Shown here: positions 57,201 to 64,000 of the stretch, piece after piece | Numbering within the stretch: position 1 is the stretch's first letter | Layout: every line of letters starts with the position of its first letter | DNA from: Mycobacterium lepraemurium | GTDB lineage: Bacteria > Actinomycetota > Actinomycetes > Mycobacteriales > Mycobacteriaceae | Direction: 5' to 3' | NCBI GenBank assembly: GCA_002291465.1 | Contig: CP021238.1 | Span: 248,001 to 312,000 of the forward strand | DNA: 64,000 bases | Notes under the pieces: model-generated | What the model was told of the DNA's origin: nothing | Databases searched by the model: none | Seen by the model: the letters and a program-made list of their open reading frames with translations, nothing else | Position numbers and translations under genes: made by a program

Positions 57201-57261
57201 CCTACCACATACGGGCAGTAAATCCTTGACTGCTCGGCCGGAGCGGAGAAACGGTGTACAT

Positions 57262-57690
57262 ATGTTCACTCAAATTGTTCAAGCTTCCGGCCGGGTCCTC
57301 GTGCGGACCGTGCGGCAGCGGGTGCTGGGTTCGGAGCTGCTCGACCTGCTGACCGGTCCGCACGGCGTCGATCGTTACACCGAGCTGGTGGCACCGACGT
57401 GGACGCTGGGCGAGGTCCGCGCCAAAGTGACCGACGTGCGCCACACCACGCCGCGCAGCGTCACGCTCGCCCTGGAGCCCAACGACACCTTCCTGTCCAG
57501 CCATACCGTCATAGCCGGCCAGTACGTCAACCTCACCGTGGAGATCGACGGGCGCCGGCACACCCGCTGCTATTCGCCGGCCAACCGCGAAGGGGCGGCC
57601 ACCCTCGAGTTGACCATCGGCCGGCACGACGGCGGGCTGGTCTCGAACCATCTGTACGACCACGCCCGACGCAGCATGGTGGTCGGCCTG
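57262..57690 (+). pseudogene. Ferredoxin reductase-like oxidoreductase, N-terminal fragment fused to ephF
   Basis: ATG 57262 starts MFTQIVQASGRVLVRTVRQR and the FAD-binding barrel of a ferredoxin-NADP reductase-like enzyme: TPRSVTLALEPNDTFLSSHT, VIAGQYVNLTVEIDGRRHTR, CYSPANREG (RxYS-like FAD motif) and HDGGLVSNHLYDHARRSMVV. At about 57690, where the NAD domain should begin, the sequence becomes an epoxide hydrolase. The NAD(P) and [2Fe-2S] domains are absent. The family delivers electrons to acyl-CoA desaturases, and a desaturase gene usually follows but is missing, presumably removed by the same deletion. Confidence 0.78.
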
Positions 57691-58363
57691 GGTGGAGCTC
57701 GGCGCCGCGGTCGAGTTACCGCAAGGACGAGATGGCCGACGACCTGGCCGGGGTGCTCGATCGCCTGGGCGTCGGGTCGGTCGACCTGGTGGCCCACGAC
57801 TGGGGCGGACCGGTCGCGTTCATCATGATGCTGCGCCACCCGGAAAAGGTGACCGGCTTCGTCGGGGTGAACACCTCGGCGCCGTTCGTGAAGCGCTCGC
57901 TGTCGACGATCCGCAATGTGTGGCGGTCCTGGTATCAGATCCCGATTTCGTTGCCGGTCATCGTCCCCGGGTGATCAGCGCCCCGGATTCCCGGTTCGTG
58001 CGGCTGCTGGGGTCCTGGGTCGGCGGCTACGCGCCTCCCGAGGAGGACGTCCGCCTCTACCTCGAGTGCATGCGCCAACCGGGGCACGCCGAGGCGGGCT
58101 CGCGGTGGTATCGGTCGTTTCAGACCAGGGAGATGCTGAGCTGGATGCGCGGGGGGTATGACGCCGTCCAGGTGCAGGTTCCGGTGCGCTGGCTGTCGGG
58201 CACCGAGGACCCGGCGCTCACTCCGGACCTGTTGGACGGATACGCCGAGCGGATCGACGACTTTTAGCTGGAGCTGGTCGACGGCGTCGGGCATTGGATC
58301 GTCGACCAGCGGCCCGATCTGGTCCTGGACCGGGTGCGGGCCTTCCTGCGCCGCGAAACTTAA
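57691..58363 (+). pseudogene. ephF: Epoxide hydrolase EphF (Rv0134 homologue), 5' deleted, frameshift and amber codon
   Basis: The fragment starts with GWSSAPRSSYRKDEMADDLA and the nucleophile elbow VDLVAHDWGGPVAFIMMLRH (Asp nucleophile in HDWGG). A G is lost near 57965 (SLPVIGPRVIS); ISAPDSRFVRLLGSWVGGYA follows in another frame. A TAG at 58265-58267 after RIDDF is followed in frame by LELVDGVGHWIVDQRPDLVL, with the catalytic His, to TAA 58361-58363. A Trp codon TGG to TAG fits. The first ~100 residues, including the oxyanion HGxP motif, were lost in the deletion that joined it to the upstream reductase. EphF homologues hydrolyse epoxides to diols. Confidence 0.85.
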
Positions 58364-58426
58364 ATTTCGGCAATGGTTTTCGTCGTGTCGTGTGCGTGAT
58401 GTAAGTGTCGTGGCGTGCCGCGCGCC

Positions 58427-58639
58427 CTAGTCGACGCCGATGGTGACCTCGGTCGATTTGATGAACACGGTCGCCGGCTGACCGACCTCGAGGCCGAGGT
58501 CGGTCGCGGCATCCCTGGTGACCGACGACGTGACGACCTGGTCGCCGCCGTCCAGCGTTACCTTCACCACGGCCATCACGGTGCCGAGTTCGACCTCGGT
58601 GATGGTCCCCCTGAGCTGGTTTCGGGTCGAGAGCCGCAT
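58427..58639 (-). CDS. Molybdopterin/TOBE-domain protein (Mop-like)
   Basis: A 70-residue single-domain protein. ATG 58639 is chosen because GGAGG lies 8 bases upstream; six more in-frame codons exist to 58654. The sequence MRLSTRNQLRGTITEVELGT, then VVKVTLDGGDQVVTSSVTRD, AATDLGLEVGQPATVFIKST is a complete TOBE/Mop domain, which oligomerises to bind molybdate or tungstate. It may store or sense oxyanions in the cytoplasm. It lies 63 bases after the ephF end, convergent, with no molybdenum transport genes in the window. Intact. Confidence 0.88.
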   Translation of the reverse strand: MRLSTRNQLRGTITEVELGTVMAVVKVTLDGGDQVVTSSVTRDAATDLGLEVGQPATVFIKSTEVTIGVD

Positions 58640-58745
58640 CGCAAGAACCTCCATGTCGCAACAGTCGGGATCTGCGGTGAGTGTAGCCCTACCCGGCCCG
58701 GCCCGGAATGGCTTGGGAGACTTCCACTTACGCGAGCGGACGGGC

Positions 58746-59351
58746 CTAGTGCCGGGGGCCGAGCAGAGCTACGGACGCATCCACGGCCGGTTCCACGATT
58801 CCTCGGACCGGTTTTCCGTCTTCGGCCGCAAGTGCGGTCAGCTCCCGCAGCCCGCCGAGCAGGATCACGGCCAGCGGCGCGGTCAGCGGAGGAAGCTGCG
58901 CGCGGCGGAATCCGGGACTGGCGCTCAGGTCGATCAGCAGGTTGGTCAGCAACCGCAGCTCGCGGCGCTGCACCGGGCGCGCGGCCGCACCCAGCGAGGG
59001 CAGCTCGCGGATCCAGCTCAACGTGATAGCCGGACGCGCCTCGATGTATCCCGCGTAGGCCTCGACCGCCTGGCGGATCTGCACGTGCCAATCCGCCTCG
59101 GGATCGACCGAGGCCGCGATCTTGGCCCCCAATTTCTCGATGTCGACCGCCAGTAGCTCGAGAAAGCACTCTTCCTTGCCGGCGAAGTGGTCGTAGAAGG
59201 TGCGTTTGGAGGTGCGTGCGCAGCGGACGACGTCGGCGACGGTGCTGGCGCGGTAGCCGCGCTCGCCGATCGAGGTGGCCAGACCGTCGAGCAATCGGAG
59301 TCGAAATGGATCGATCTCGCCGAGATCGGGGTCGCCATCCGTTGCGGTCAT
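58746..59351 (-). CDS. TetR-family regulator (Rv0135c homologue)
   Basis: From ATG 59351 the gene gives 201 residues, the length recorded for M. tuberculosis Rv0135c. The helix-turn-helix segment is FRLRLLDGLATSIGERGYRA, STVADVVRCARTSKRTFYDH, followed by FAGKEECFLELLAVDIEKLG. The C-terminal ligand domain is intact (LLTNLLIDLSASPGFRRAQL, PLTAPLAVILLGGLRELTAL). It is divergent from cyp138, with 139 bases between the starts, and probably represses that P450 gene. The P450 itself is broken, so the regulator is an orphan unless it has other targets. Confidence 0.88.
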   Translation of the reverse strand: MTATDGDPDLGEIDPFRLRLLDGLATSIGERGYRASTVADVVRCARTSKRTFYDHFAGKEECFLELLAVDIEKLGAKIAASVDPEADWHVQIRQAVEAYAGYIEARPAITLSWIRELPSLGAAARPVQRRELRLLTNLLIDLSASPGFRRAQLPPLTAPLAVILLGGLRELTALAAEDGKPVRGIVEPAVDASVALLGPRH

Positions 59352-59490
59352 TGCTGAGGTCACGGCTGGCGTCCCCTCTCGGTCCGAAACGCACCTTGTC
59401 AGCTTTGGTACTGCAGAGTACCGTACTTCGAAAGGTCTGTGGTACATCGCGGTGCCAACCCCGGCCCGGGGCAGATGTTGGGAGCAATGC

Positions 59491-60828
59491 ATGAGCGAAG
59501 TAGCCACCGCCCCGCCGGCCGCGGTCCACCTGCCTCCCGCGGTCCGAGGCCCGAAACTGTTGCAGGGCATGGGGTTTGCCGTGTCTCGCCGAACGATGAT
59601 GCGACGACTTTCCCGCCGTTACGGCAACGTCTTCACGCTGCGACTGCCGATGTGGGGGCGCGTCGTCATGGTCAGCGATCCCCAGCTCGCTAAGCAGATC
59701 TTCACCACCAGCCCGGACGAACTGGGCAACATCCAGCCCAGTTTGGGCAGGCTGTACGGCTCCGGCTCGGTGTTCGGGCTCGAGGGCGACGACCACCGCC
59801 GGCGGCGACGGCTGCTGGCGCCGCCGTTTCACGGCACGAGCATGAAGAACTACGAGAGCATCCATGAAGAACTACGAGAGCATCATCGAAGAGGAGACGC
59901 TGCGCGAGACGGCCGGCTGGCCGGAGGGCGAGTCATTCCCGACGTTGCCGCCGATGATGTGGATCACGCTCAACGCGATCCTGCGCGCGGTATTCGGGGC
60001 CGAGGGCGCCGAGCTCGACGAGCTGCGCCGGCTCATCCCGCCGTGGGTCACCCTGGGTTCACGGCTTGCGGCGCTGCCGAAGCCGCAGCGCTACCCGCGG
60101 TTCGGCCCGTGGGGCCAACTGGACAGGTGGCGCCACCAATACGACGGCGTCATCGAGAGGCTGATCGCCGTGGAGTGGGCCGACTCGAACTTCGCCGAGC
60201 GGACCGACGTGCTGGCATGCTGCTGCGCAGCACCTACGACGACGGTGCGGCCATGTCGTACAAGGAGATCGACGACGAGCTGTTGACCTTGCTGGCCGCC
60301 GGGCACGAGACCACGGCGTCGACGCTGGCGTGGGCGTTCGAGCGGATCAGCCGGTACCCCGAGCTGTTGGCGCGGCTGGTCGAGGAGGCCGACAACGGCG
60401 GCAACGAGCTGCGCCACGCGACGATCCTGGAGGTGCAACGGGCAAGGACCGTCATCGATTTCGTCGGCCGCCACGTCTATCCCGACGTGTACCGGCTCGG
60501 CGAATGGGTGATTCCGCGCGGCTATTCGATCATCGTCGGCATCGCGCAGATCCACGACAACCCCGACGTGTTCCCCGATCCCCAGCGGTTCGACCCGCAA
60601 CGCTTCATCGACAACAAGCTGTCGGCGCTGTCCTGGATCCCGTTCGGGGGCAGGACGCGCCGGTGTGTCGGGGCGGCGTTCGCGAACATGGAGATGGACG
60701 TAGTGCTGCGAACGGTGTTGCGCCACTTCACCATTGAAACCACCGACGCACCGGACGAGCCCTGGCACCGCCGCGGCGTGGCCTTCACCCCCAAGCACGG
60801 CGGGCGGATCGTGGTGCACCGGCGCTGA
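59491..60828 (+). pseudogene. cyp138: Cytochrome P450 Cyp138 (Rv0136 homologue), 22-bp duplication and one-base deletion
   Basis: ATG 59491 (GGGAG upstream) starts a P450: GPKLLQGMGFAVSRRTMMRR, VFTLRLPMWGRVVMVSDPQL, FGLEGDDHRRRRRLLAPPFH (C-helix). At 59841 a 22-base tandem duplication shifts the frame after SMKNYESI. A second lesion, a G lost near 60216 (TDVLAMLLRSTYDDG), returns to the original frame. Then come the oxygen-binding AGHETTASTLAWAFE, RVIDFVGRHVYPDVYRLGE-like K-region and haem ligand SWIPFGGRTRRCVGAAFANM, to 60828. Between the C-helix and I-helix the frame differs, so no functional P450 results. Substrate unknown. Confidence 0.9.
59841..59884 (+). repeat. Perfect 22-bp tandem duplication in cyp138
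   Basis: The 22 bases from 59841 (starting CATGAAGAACTACGAGAGC) are repeated exactly at 59863-59884. Twenty-two is not a multiple of three, so the copy shifts the reading frame in the middle of the P450. Removing one copy restores KNYESIIEEETLRETAG. Confidence 0.95.
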
Positions 60829-60840
60829 GCCGGGCGCGGT

Positions 60841-61356
60841 TCAGCTACCGGAGGTGGCCCGGCGCGGCAGTTTCCAGCCCGGGCGGATGTAGTGGCAGGT
60901 GTACCCGTTGGGGTAGCGTTGCAGGTAATCCTGGTGCTCGGGCTCGGCTTCCCAGAAGTCGCCGGCCGGGCTGACCTCGGTCACCACCTTGCCGGGCCAT
61001 AAACCGGAGGCCTCCACATCGGCGATGGTGTCCAGCGCGATCCGCTTCCGCTCGTCGTCGGTGTAGAAGATCGCCGAGCGGTAGCTGGGTCCGCGGTCGT
61101 TGCCCTGCCGGTCTTTCGTTGTCGGATCGTGGATCTGGAAGAAGAACTCCAGGATCTGCCGGTAGTCGGTGACCGCCGGGTCGTAGATGATCTCGACGGC
61201 CTCGGCGTGGGTGCCGTGGTTGCTGTAGGTGGCGTTGGGGACTTCACCGCCGGTGTAGCCGACCCGGGTGGACACCACGCCGGGTTGCTTGCGGATGAGT
61301 TCTTGCATCCCCCAGAAGCACCCGCCGGCCAGAATCGCTTTCTGCGTGTTCGTCAT
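60841..61356 (-). CDS. msrA: Peptide methionine sulfoxide reductase MsrA (Rv0137c homologue)
   Basis: Intact 171-residue MsrA from ATG 61356. The catalytic motif [20 protein letters not shown] has the nucleophile Cys 13, followed by [39 protein letters not shown] and the substrate-binding [12 protein letters not shown]. The C-terminal [20 protein letters not shown] carries the resolving-type Cys of the mycobacterial enzyme. It reduces methionine-S-sulfoxide in proteins and supports survival in oxidants. It is convergent with cyp138, which ends 12 bases away. Unlike its neighbours it is undamaged. Confidence 0.95.
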   Translation of the reverse strand: MTNTQKAILAGGCFWGMQELIRKQPGVVSTRVGYTGGEVPNATYSNHGTHAEAVEIIYDPAVTDYRQILEFFFQIHDPTTKDRQGNDRGPSYRSAIFYTDDERKRIALDTIADVEASGLWPGKVVTEVSPAGDFWEAEPEHQDYLQRYPNGYTCHYIRPGWKLPRRATSGS

Positions 61357-61462
61357 GTCATCGCCTCGTTTCGCTCTTGCCGAATGGTCGCAGTCTCCCT
61401 CCGATTATCCTGACGTTCGCCATCGAATACACCCGCGAGACAAAGCTCTCGACAAACTGCGG

Positions 61463-61476
61463 TAGAACGTGTTCTA
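61463..61476. promoter_or_regulatory. KstR-type palindrome TAGAACGTGTTCTA
   Basis: The sequence fits the KstR operator pattern TNNAACNNGTTNNA exactly, 8 bases before the GTG start of the following gene. KstR represses the cholesterol catabolism regulon in mycobacteria. The match is inferred from the pattern alone. Confidence 0.5.
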
Positions 61477-61484
61477 GTTTTGGC

Positions 61485-61991
61485 GTGAGTAGCCCGCAAT
61501 CCTCCCGTAGTGAGCTCGTAGATGCCTTCGCGAAATTCGAAGCGACGGTCGATGCCGCGGCCCAATCACACGACTGGGATGCCTGGGTCGAGCACCACAC
61601 CCCCGACGTGGAGTACGTCGAGCACGCGGCCGGCACCATGCACGGCCGCGACGAGGTGCGCCAGTGGATCAAGCGGACCATGACGACCTATCCCGGCAGC
61701 CACGTGGTCGCGTTCCCGTCGCTGTGGTCGGTGGTCGACGAGGAGCGCGGCCGGATCATCTGCGAACTCGACAACCCGATGAAAGACCCCGGCGACGGCA
61801 GCGTCATCACCGCGACCAACATCTCGATCATCACCTACGCCGGCGACGGTCTGTGGTCGCGGCAGGAGGACGTCTACAACCCGTTGCGCTTCCTGCGCGC
61901 CGTGATGAAGTGGTGCCGCAAGGCGCAGGCGCTGGGCACCCTCGACGACGCGGCCGCGCAGTGGATGCGCCAGAACGGGAGCGCGCAGTGA
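61485..61991 (+). CDS. SnoaL-like domain protein (Rv0138 homologue)
   Basis: GTG 61485 starts VSSPQSSRSELVDAFAKFEA; the product has 168 residues, one residue from the 167 recorded for M. tuberculosis Rv0138. The NTF2/SnoaL-like fold is visible in WDAWVEHHTPDVEYVEHAAG, GRDEVRQWIKRTMTTYPGSH, ELDNPMKDPGDGSVITATNI and WSRQEDVYNPLRFLRAVMKW. The frame upstream to 61377 would run over the KstR-like palindrome, so the later start is preferred. These proteins often act as isomerases or hydrolases on steroid-like molecules, but no function is known. Its stop overlaps the next start (GTGA), suggesting one operon with Rv0139 homologue. Confidence 0.88.
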   Translation: MSSPQSSRSELVDAFAKFEATVDAAAQSHDWDAWVEHHTPDVEYVEHAAGTMHGRDEVRQWIKRTMTTYPGSHVVAFPSLWSVVDEERGRIICELDNPMKDPGDGSVITATNISIITYAGDGLWSRQEDVYNPLRFLRAVMKWCRKAQALGTLDDAAAQWMRQNGSAQ

Positions 61992-63007
61992 GCGGCAAAC
62001 CCAAACTGGTCATCGGCGCCAACGGTTTTCTGGGTTCGCACGTGACCCGCCAGCCCGTCGCCGACGGGGCGCAGGTCCGCGCGATGGTGCGCGCCGGCGC
62101 CAATACCCGTGGTATCGACGACCTTTCGCTGGCCCGCTTCCACGACGACGTGTTCGACACCGCGGTGCTGGTCGAGGCGATGGACGGCGTCGACGACGTC
62201 TACTACTGCGTGGTCGACACCCGCGCCTGGTTGCGCGACACCTCGCCGCTGTTTCGCACCAACGTCGAAGGGCTGCGCAACGTTCTGGATGTGGCCGTCA
62301 CCCAACCTGAGCTGCGCAAGTTCATCTTCACCAGCACCTACGCGACGGGCGGGTGACGGCGCGGGCACGTGGCGACCGAGGACGACGTCATCGGCACCCG
62401 CGGGCTGTCCGGCTACGTCAAATCCCGCGTGCAGGCCGAAAACCTGGTGATGCGCTATGTGGCCGAGGCCGGGCTGCCCGCGGCCGCGATGTGCGTGTCG
62501 ACCACCTACGGCAGCGGCGACTGGGGCCGCACCCCGCGCGGCGCCTTCATCGCCGGGGCCGTGTTCGGCAAGTTGCTGTTCACCATGGAGGGCATCCAGC
62601 TGGAAGTCGTCGGCGTCACCGACGCCGCGAAGGCCATGGTCCTGGCCGCCGACCGCGGCCGTGTCGGCGAGCGGTACCTGATCTCCGAGCGGATGATCGC
62701 GCTCAAAGAGGTGGTGCGGATCGCCGCCGACGAAGCCGGGGGGCCGCCCCCGCGGCGCTCGATCTCCGTCCCGACGCTGTATACCCTTGGCGCACTGGGC
62801 GATCTGCGCGCCCGGCTCACCGGCAAGGACGCCGAACTCAGCCTCGCCTCGGTGCGAATGATGCGCGCCGAGGCGCCCGTCGACCACAGCAAGGCCGTCC
62901 GCGAACTCGGTTGGCGGCCACGCCCGGTCGAGGAGTCCATTCGCGAGGCGGCGCGGTTCTGGGCGGCGATGCGAAATGTCAAGGGCAAGAGCGCGACTCC
63001 CCGCTGA
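61988..63007 (+). pseudogene. NAD-dependent epimerase/dehydratase-like oxidoreductase (Rv0139 homologue), premature opal codon
   Basis: GTG 61988 starts KLVIGANGFLGSHVTRQPVA with the GxxGxxG cofactor motif, and continues DVYYCVVDTRAWLRDTSPLF, NVLDVAVTQPELRKFIFTST. TGA at 62354-62356 follows YATGG; the same frame resumes at once with RRGHVATEDDVIGTRGLSGY and continues through YGSGDWGRTPRGAFIAGAVF to LGWRPRPVEESIREAARFWA and the stop at 63007. A CGA to TGA change would explain it. The YxxxK position reads YVKSR. Extended SDRs of this kind act on sugars or steroids; the KstR-like site upstream hints at the latter. No frameshift is present. Confidence 0.85.
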
Positions 63008-63067
63008 ACACCACGCCGATCACCGTTCAGGATGCGCCGCGGCCCGTCGCGGGCGACTAGCCTCGGG

Positions 63068-63390
63068 CGGTATCGCGCTGTTGCGCCGGGTGGTCGACCG
63101 GTTCGGTTCCGGCGAGCTGCAGTTCGACGCGTTCAACTGGCTCGGGATCAAGTTGCAATGGCTCAACACGGTGGTGCGGCGGTCGGGGTCCACGCTGCAC
63201 TGGGCAATCAACGGGCCCGACGACATCCTCAACGCCGTGCCGGGGGTGCGGCTGCTGGCCTGGGAACGATGGTTCGAGTCGGACACCTTCGCGCGGCTGC
63301 CCCGCTCAACCCGAGTCCTGGGCAGGGGCGATGTCGCTTGTGCCCACTGTGGCGAACATGGCGCAATACCACCGCTACGCATTCGGCTGA
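63068..63390 (+). pseudogene. LCM-type SAM-dependent methyltransferase, C-terminal fragment
   Basis: A remnant reading GIALLRRVVDRFGSGELQFD, AFNWLGIKLQWLNTVVRRSG, STLHWAINGPDDILNAVPGV and RLLAWERWFESDTFARLPRS matches the C-terminal half of the mycobacterial Omt/LCM-like methyltransferases. Near 63332 one base shifts the frame, and MSLVPTVANMAQYHRYAFG ends it at 63390. The N-terminal SAM-binding half is missing. No start codon with a ribosome site precedes it. It lies between the Rv0139 and Rv0140 homologues, where M. tuberculosis has no gene in the order I know, so it was an M. avium-type insertion that has since decayed. Confidence 0.6.
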
Positions 63391-63453
63391 CCGGGAAGGG
63401 TTGGGCGCGGATGGGCGTTGCACACCTCACCGGCGTCTTGAGGAGGAACCACC

Positions 63454-63834
63454 ATGGCCCACCCGGAAATCAAAGAGACCAGTGCGGGACACCCGATCAC
63501 CATCGAGCCGACGCGGGGCCGGGTGCAGGTACGTGTCAACTGCGAGCTGATCGCCGACAGCACCGCCGCGCTGGAATTGCGTGAAGCGACATTGCCTGCG
63601 GTGCAATACATTCCGTTCACCGGCGTGGCGCAGGACCGGCTCACCCGCACCGACACCAGTACCTACTGCCCGTTCAAGGGCGAGGCCAGCTATTACAGCG
63701 TGACCACCTCGGCCGGCGACACCGTCGACGACGTGATCTGGACCTACGAGCAGCCCTACCCCGCGGTGACGGCGACCGCCGGGCACGCCGCGTTCTACCC
63801 CGACAAGGCCGAGATCAGCATTTCGACCGACTGA
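63454..63834 (+). CDS. DUF427-domain protein (Rv0140 homologue)
   Basis: Intact 126-residue protein from ATG 63454, after GAGGAGGAACCACC. The DUF427 fold is evident: IEPTRGRVQVRVNCELIADS, TAALELREATLPAVQYIPFT, STYCPFKGEASYYSVTTSAG, and WTYEQPYPAVTATAGHAAFY at the C-terminal end. The function of DUF427 is unknown. M. tuberculosis Rv0140 occupies the same place. It is convergent with the following SnoaL-like gene, the stop codons being two bases apart. Confidence 0.92.
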   Translation: MAHPEIKETSAGHPITIEPTRGRVQVRVNCELIADSTAALELREATLPAVQYIPFTGVAQDRLTRTDTSTYCPFKGEASYYSVTTSAGDTVDDVIWTYEQPYPAVTATAGHAAFYPDKAEISISTD

Positions 63835-63836
63835 GC

Positions 63837-64000
63837 TCAGTAGCCGATCCATCCGGGCATCGCGTTATCCACCGCCCGGGTGTCGCTGTACACACGCATC
63901 GACACGATCAGCCCGTCGCGGGTGTCGAAAATGCACACGAACGGGCTCTCGTAGTCGACGCCTGCGGAGGTGGTTCCGGCGGCCTGCGCCTCCACCACGA
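63837..64000 (-). CDS. SnoaL-like protein (Rv0141c homologue), C-terminal part only
   Basis: The window ends inside this gene. The last 53 residues on the minus strand read VVEAQAAGTTSAGVDYESPF, then VCIFDTRDGLIVSMRVYSDT and DNAMPGWIGY, ending at 63837. This is the C-terminal half of an NTF2/SnoaL-like domain as in Rv0141c, whose position it matches. The N-terminal part lies beyond base 64000. No lesion is visible in the part seen. Confidence 0.75.
   Translation of the reverse strand, partial: VVEAQAAGTTSAGVDYESPFVCIFDTRDGLIVSMRVYSDTRAVDNAMPGWIGY

Overview
The window is high-GC actinobacterial DNA whose gene order follows the Mycobacterium tuberculosis stretch from ctpI (Rv0107c) to Rv0141c: ctpI, an OafA-type acyltransferase, ldtA, oxyS, oxcA, fadD7, fusA2, Rv0121c, pepA, treS, mak, fbpC, htdZ, fadE1, fgd2, Rv0133, ephF, Rv0135c, cyp138, msrA, Rv0138, Rv0139, Rv0140 and Rv0141c. 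Extra genes between these resemble the Mycobacterium avium group. No RNA gene, CRISPR array or insertion sequence was seen by eye.

The main property of the window is gene decay. About 30 of roughly 65 genes are broken by single-base indels, in-frame stop codons, small duplications or internal deletions. The damage is uneven. The 1.7-5.7 kb and 11.7-24.3 kb stretches are almost entirely dead, and 47-63 kb is mixed. The 4.9-kb ctpI and the run fadD7-fusA2-pepA-treS-mak-DUF1275-fbpC (36.2-46.9 kb) are intact except for one F420-type oxidoreductase gene. Several stops look like C-to-T or G-to-A transitions (Gln to amber, Trp to amber or opal). This pattern looks more like a host-restricted mycobacterium in reductive evolution (M. 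lepraemurium, of M. avium ancestry, is one candidate) than random sequencing error, but that is an inference.

Layout. 0-5.7 kb: end of a short-chain dehydrogenase gene, a LuxE/LuxC-like acyl-reduction pair, a cutinase and a fatty-acyl ligase, mostly broken. 5.6-10.5 kb: ctpI. 11.2-24.3 kb: remains of a catabolic island (SRPBCC protein, Zn alcohol dehydrogenase, dehydrogenases, acyl-CoA ligase, SMP-30 protein, ring-hydroxylating oxygenase, Baeyer-Villiger-type monooxygenase, CoA-transferase, ThDP enzyme, aldehyde dehydrogenase) with one intact GntR regulator. 24.5-27.2 kb: acyltransferase and O-methyltransferase. 27.3-29.8 kb: an M-box magnesium riboswitch, a 24-codon upstream ORF, a 71-residue ORF and a divergent NRAMP transporter, together the most interesting locus. 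29.8-36.0 kb: quinone oxidoreductase, lipoprotein, L,D-transpeptidase and the broken oxyS/oxcA pair. 36.2-46.9 kb: fadD7, fusA2, pepA, the trehalose-maltose pathway genes treS and mak, and antigen 85C. 47-51.7 kb: a dead MarR-controlled ABC exporter and a CsoR-like repressor with its operator. 51.8-64 kb: htdZ to Rv0141c, with fadE1, fgd2, Rv0133, ephF, cyp138 and Rv0139 broken.

Two inactivating changes coincide with long perfect inverted repeats, as expected when an imperfect palindrome is corrected by template switching. At two places a deletion appears to have removed the 5' ends of both genes of a divergent pair.
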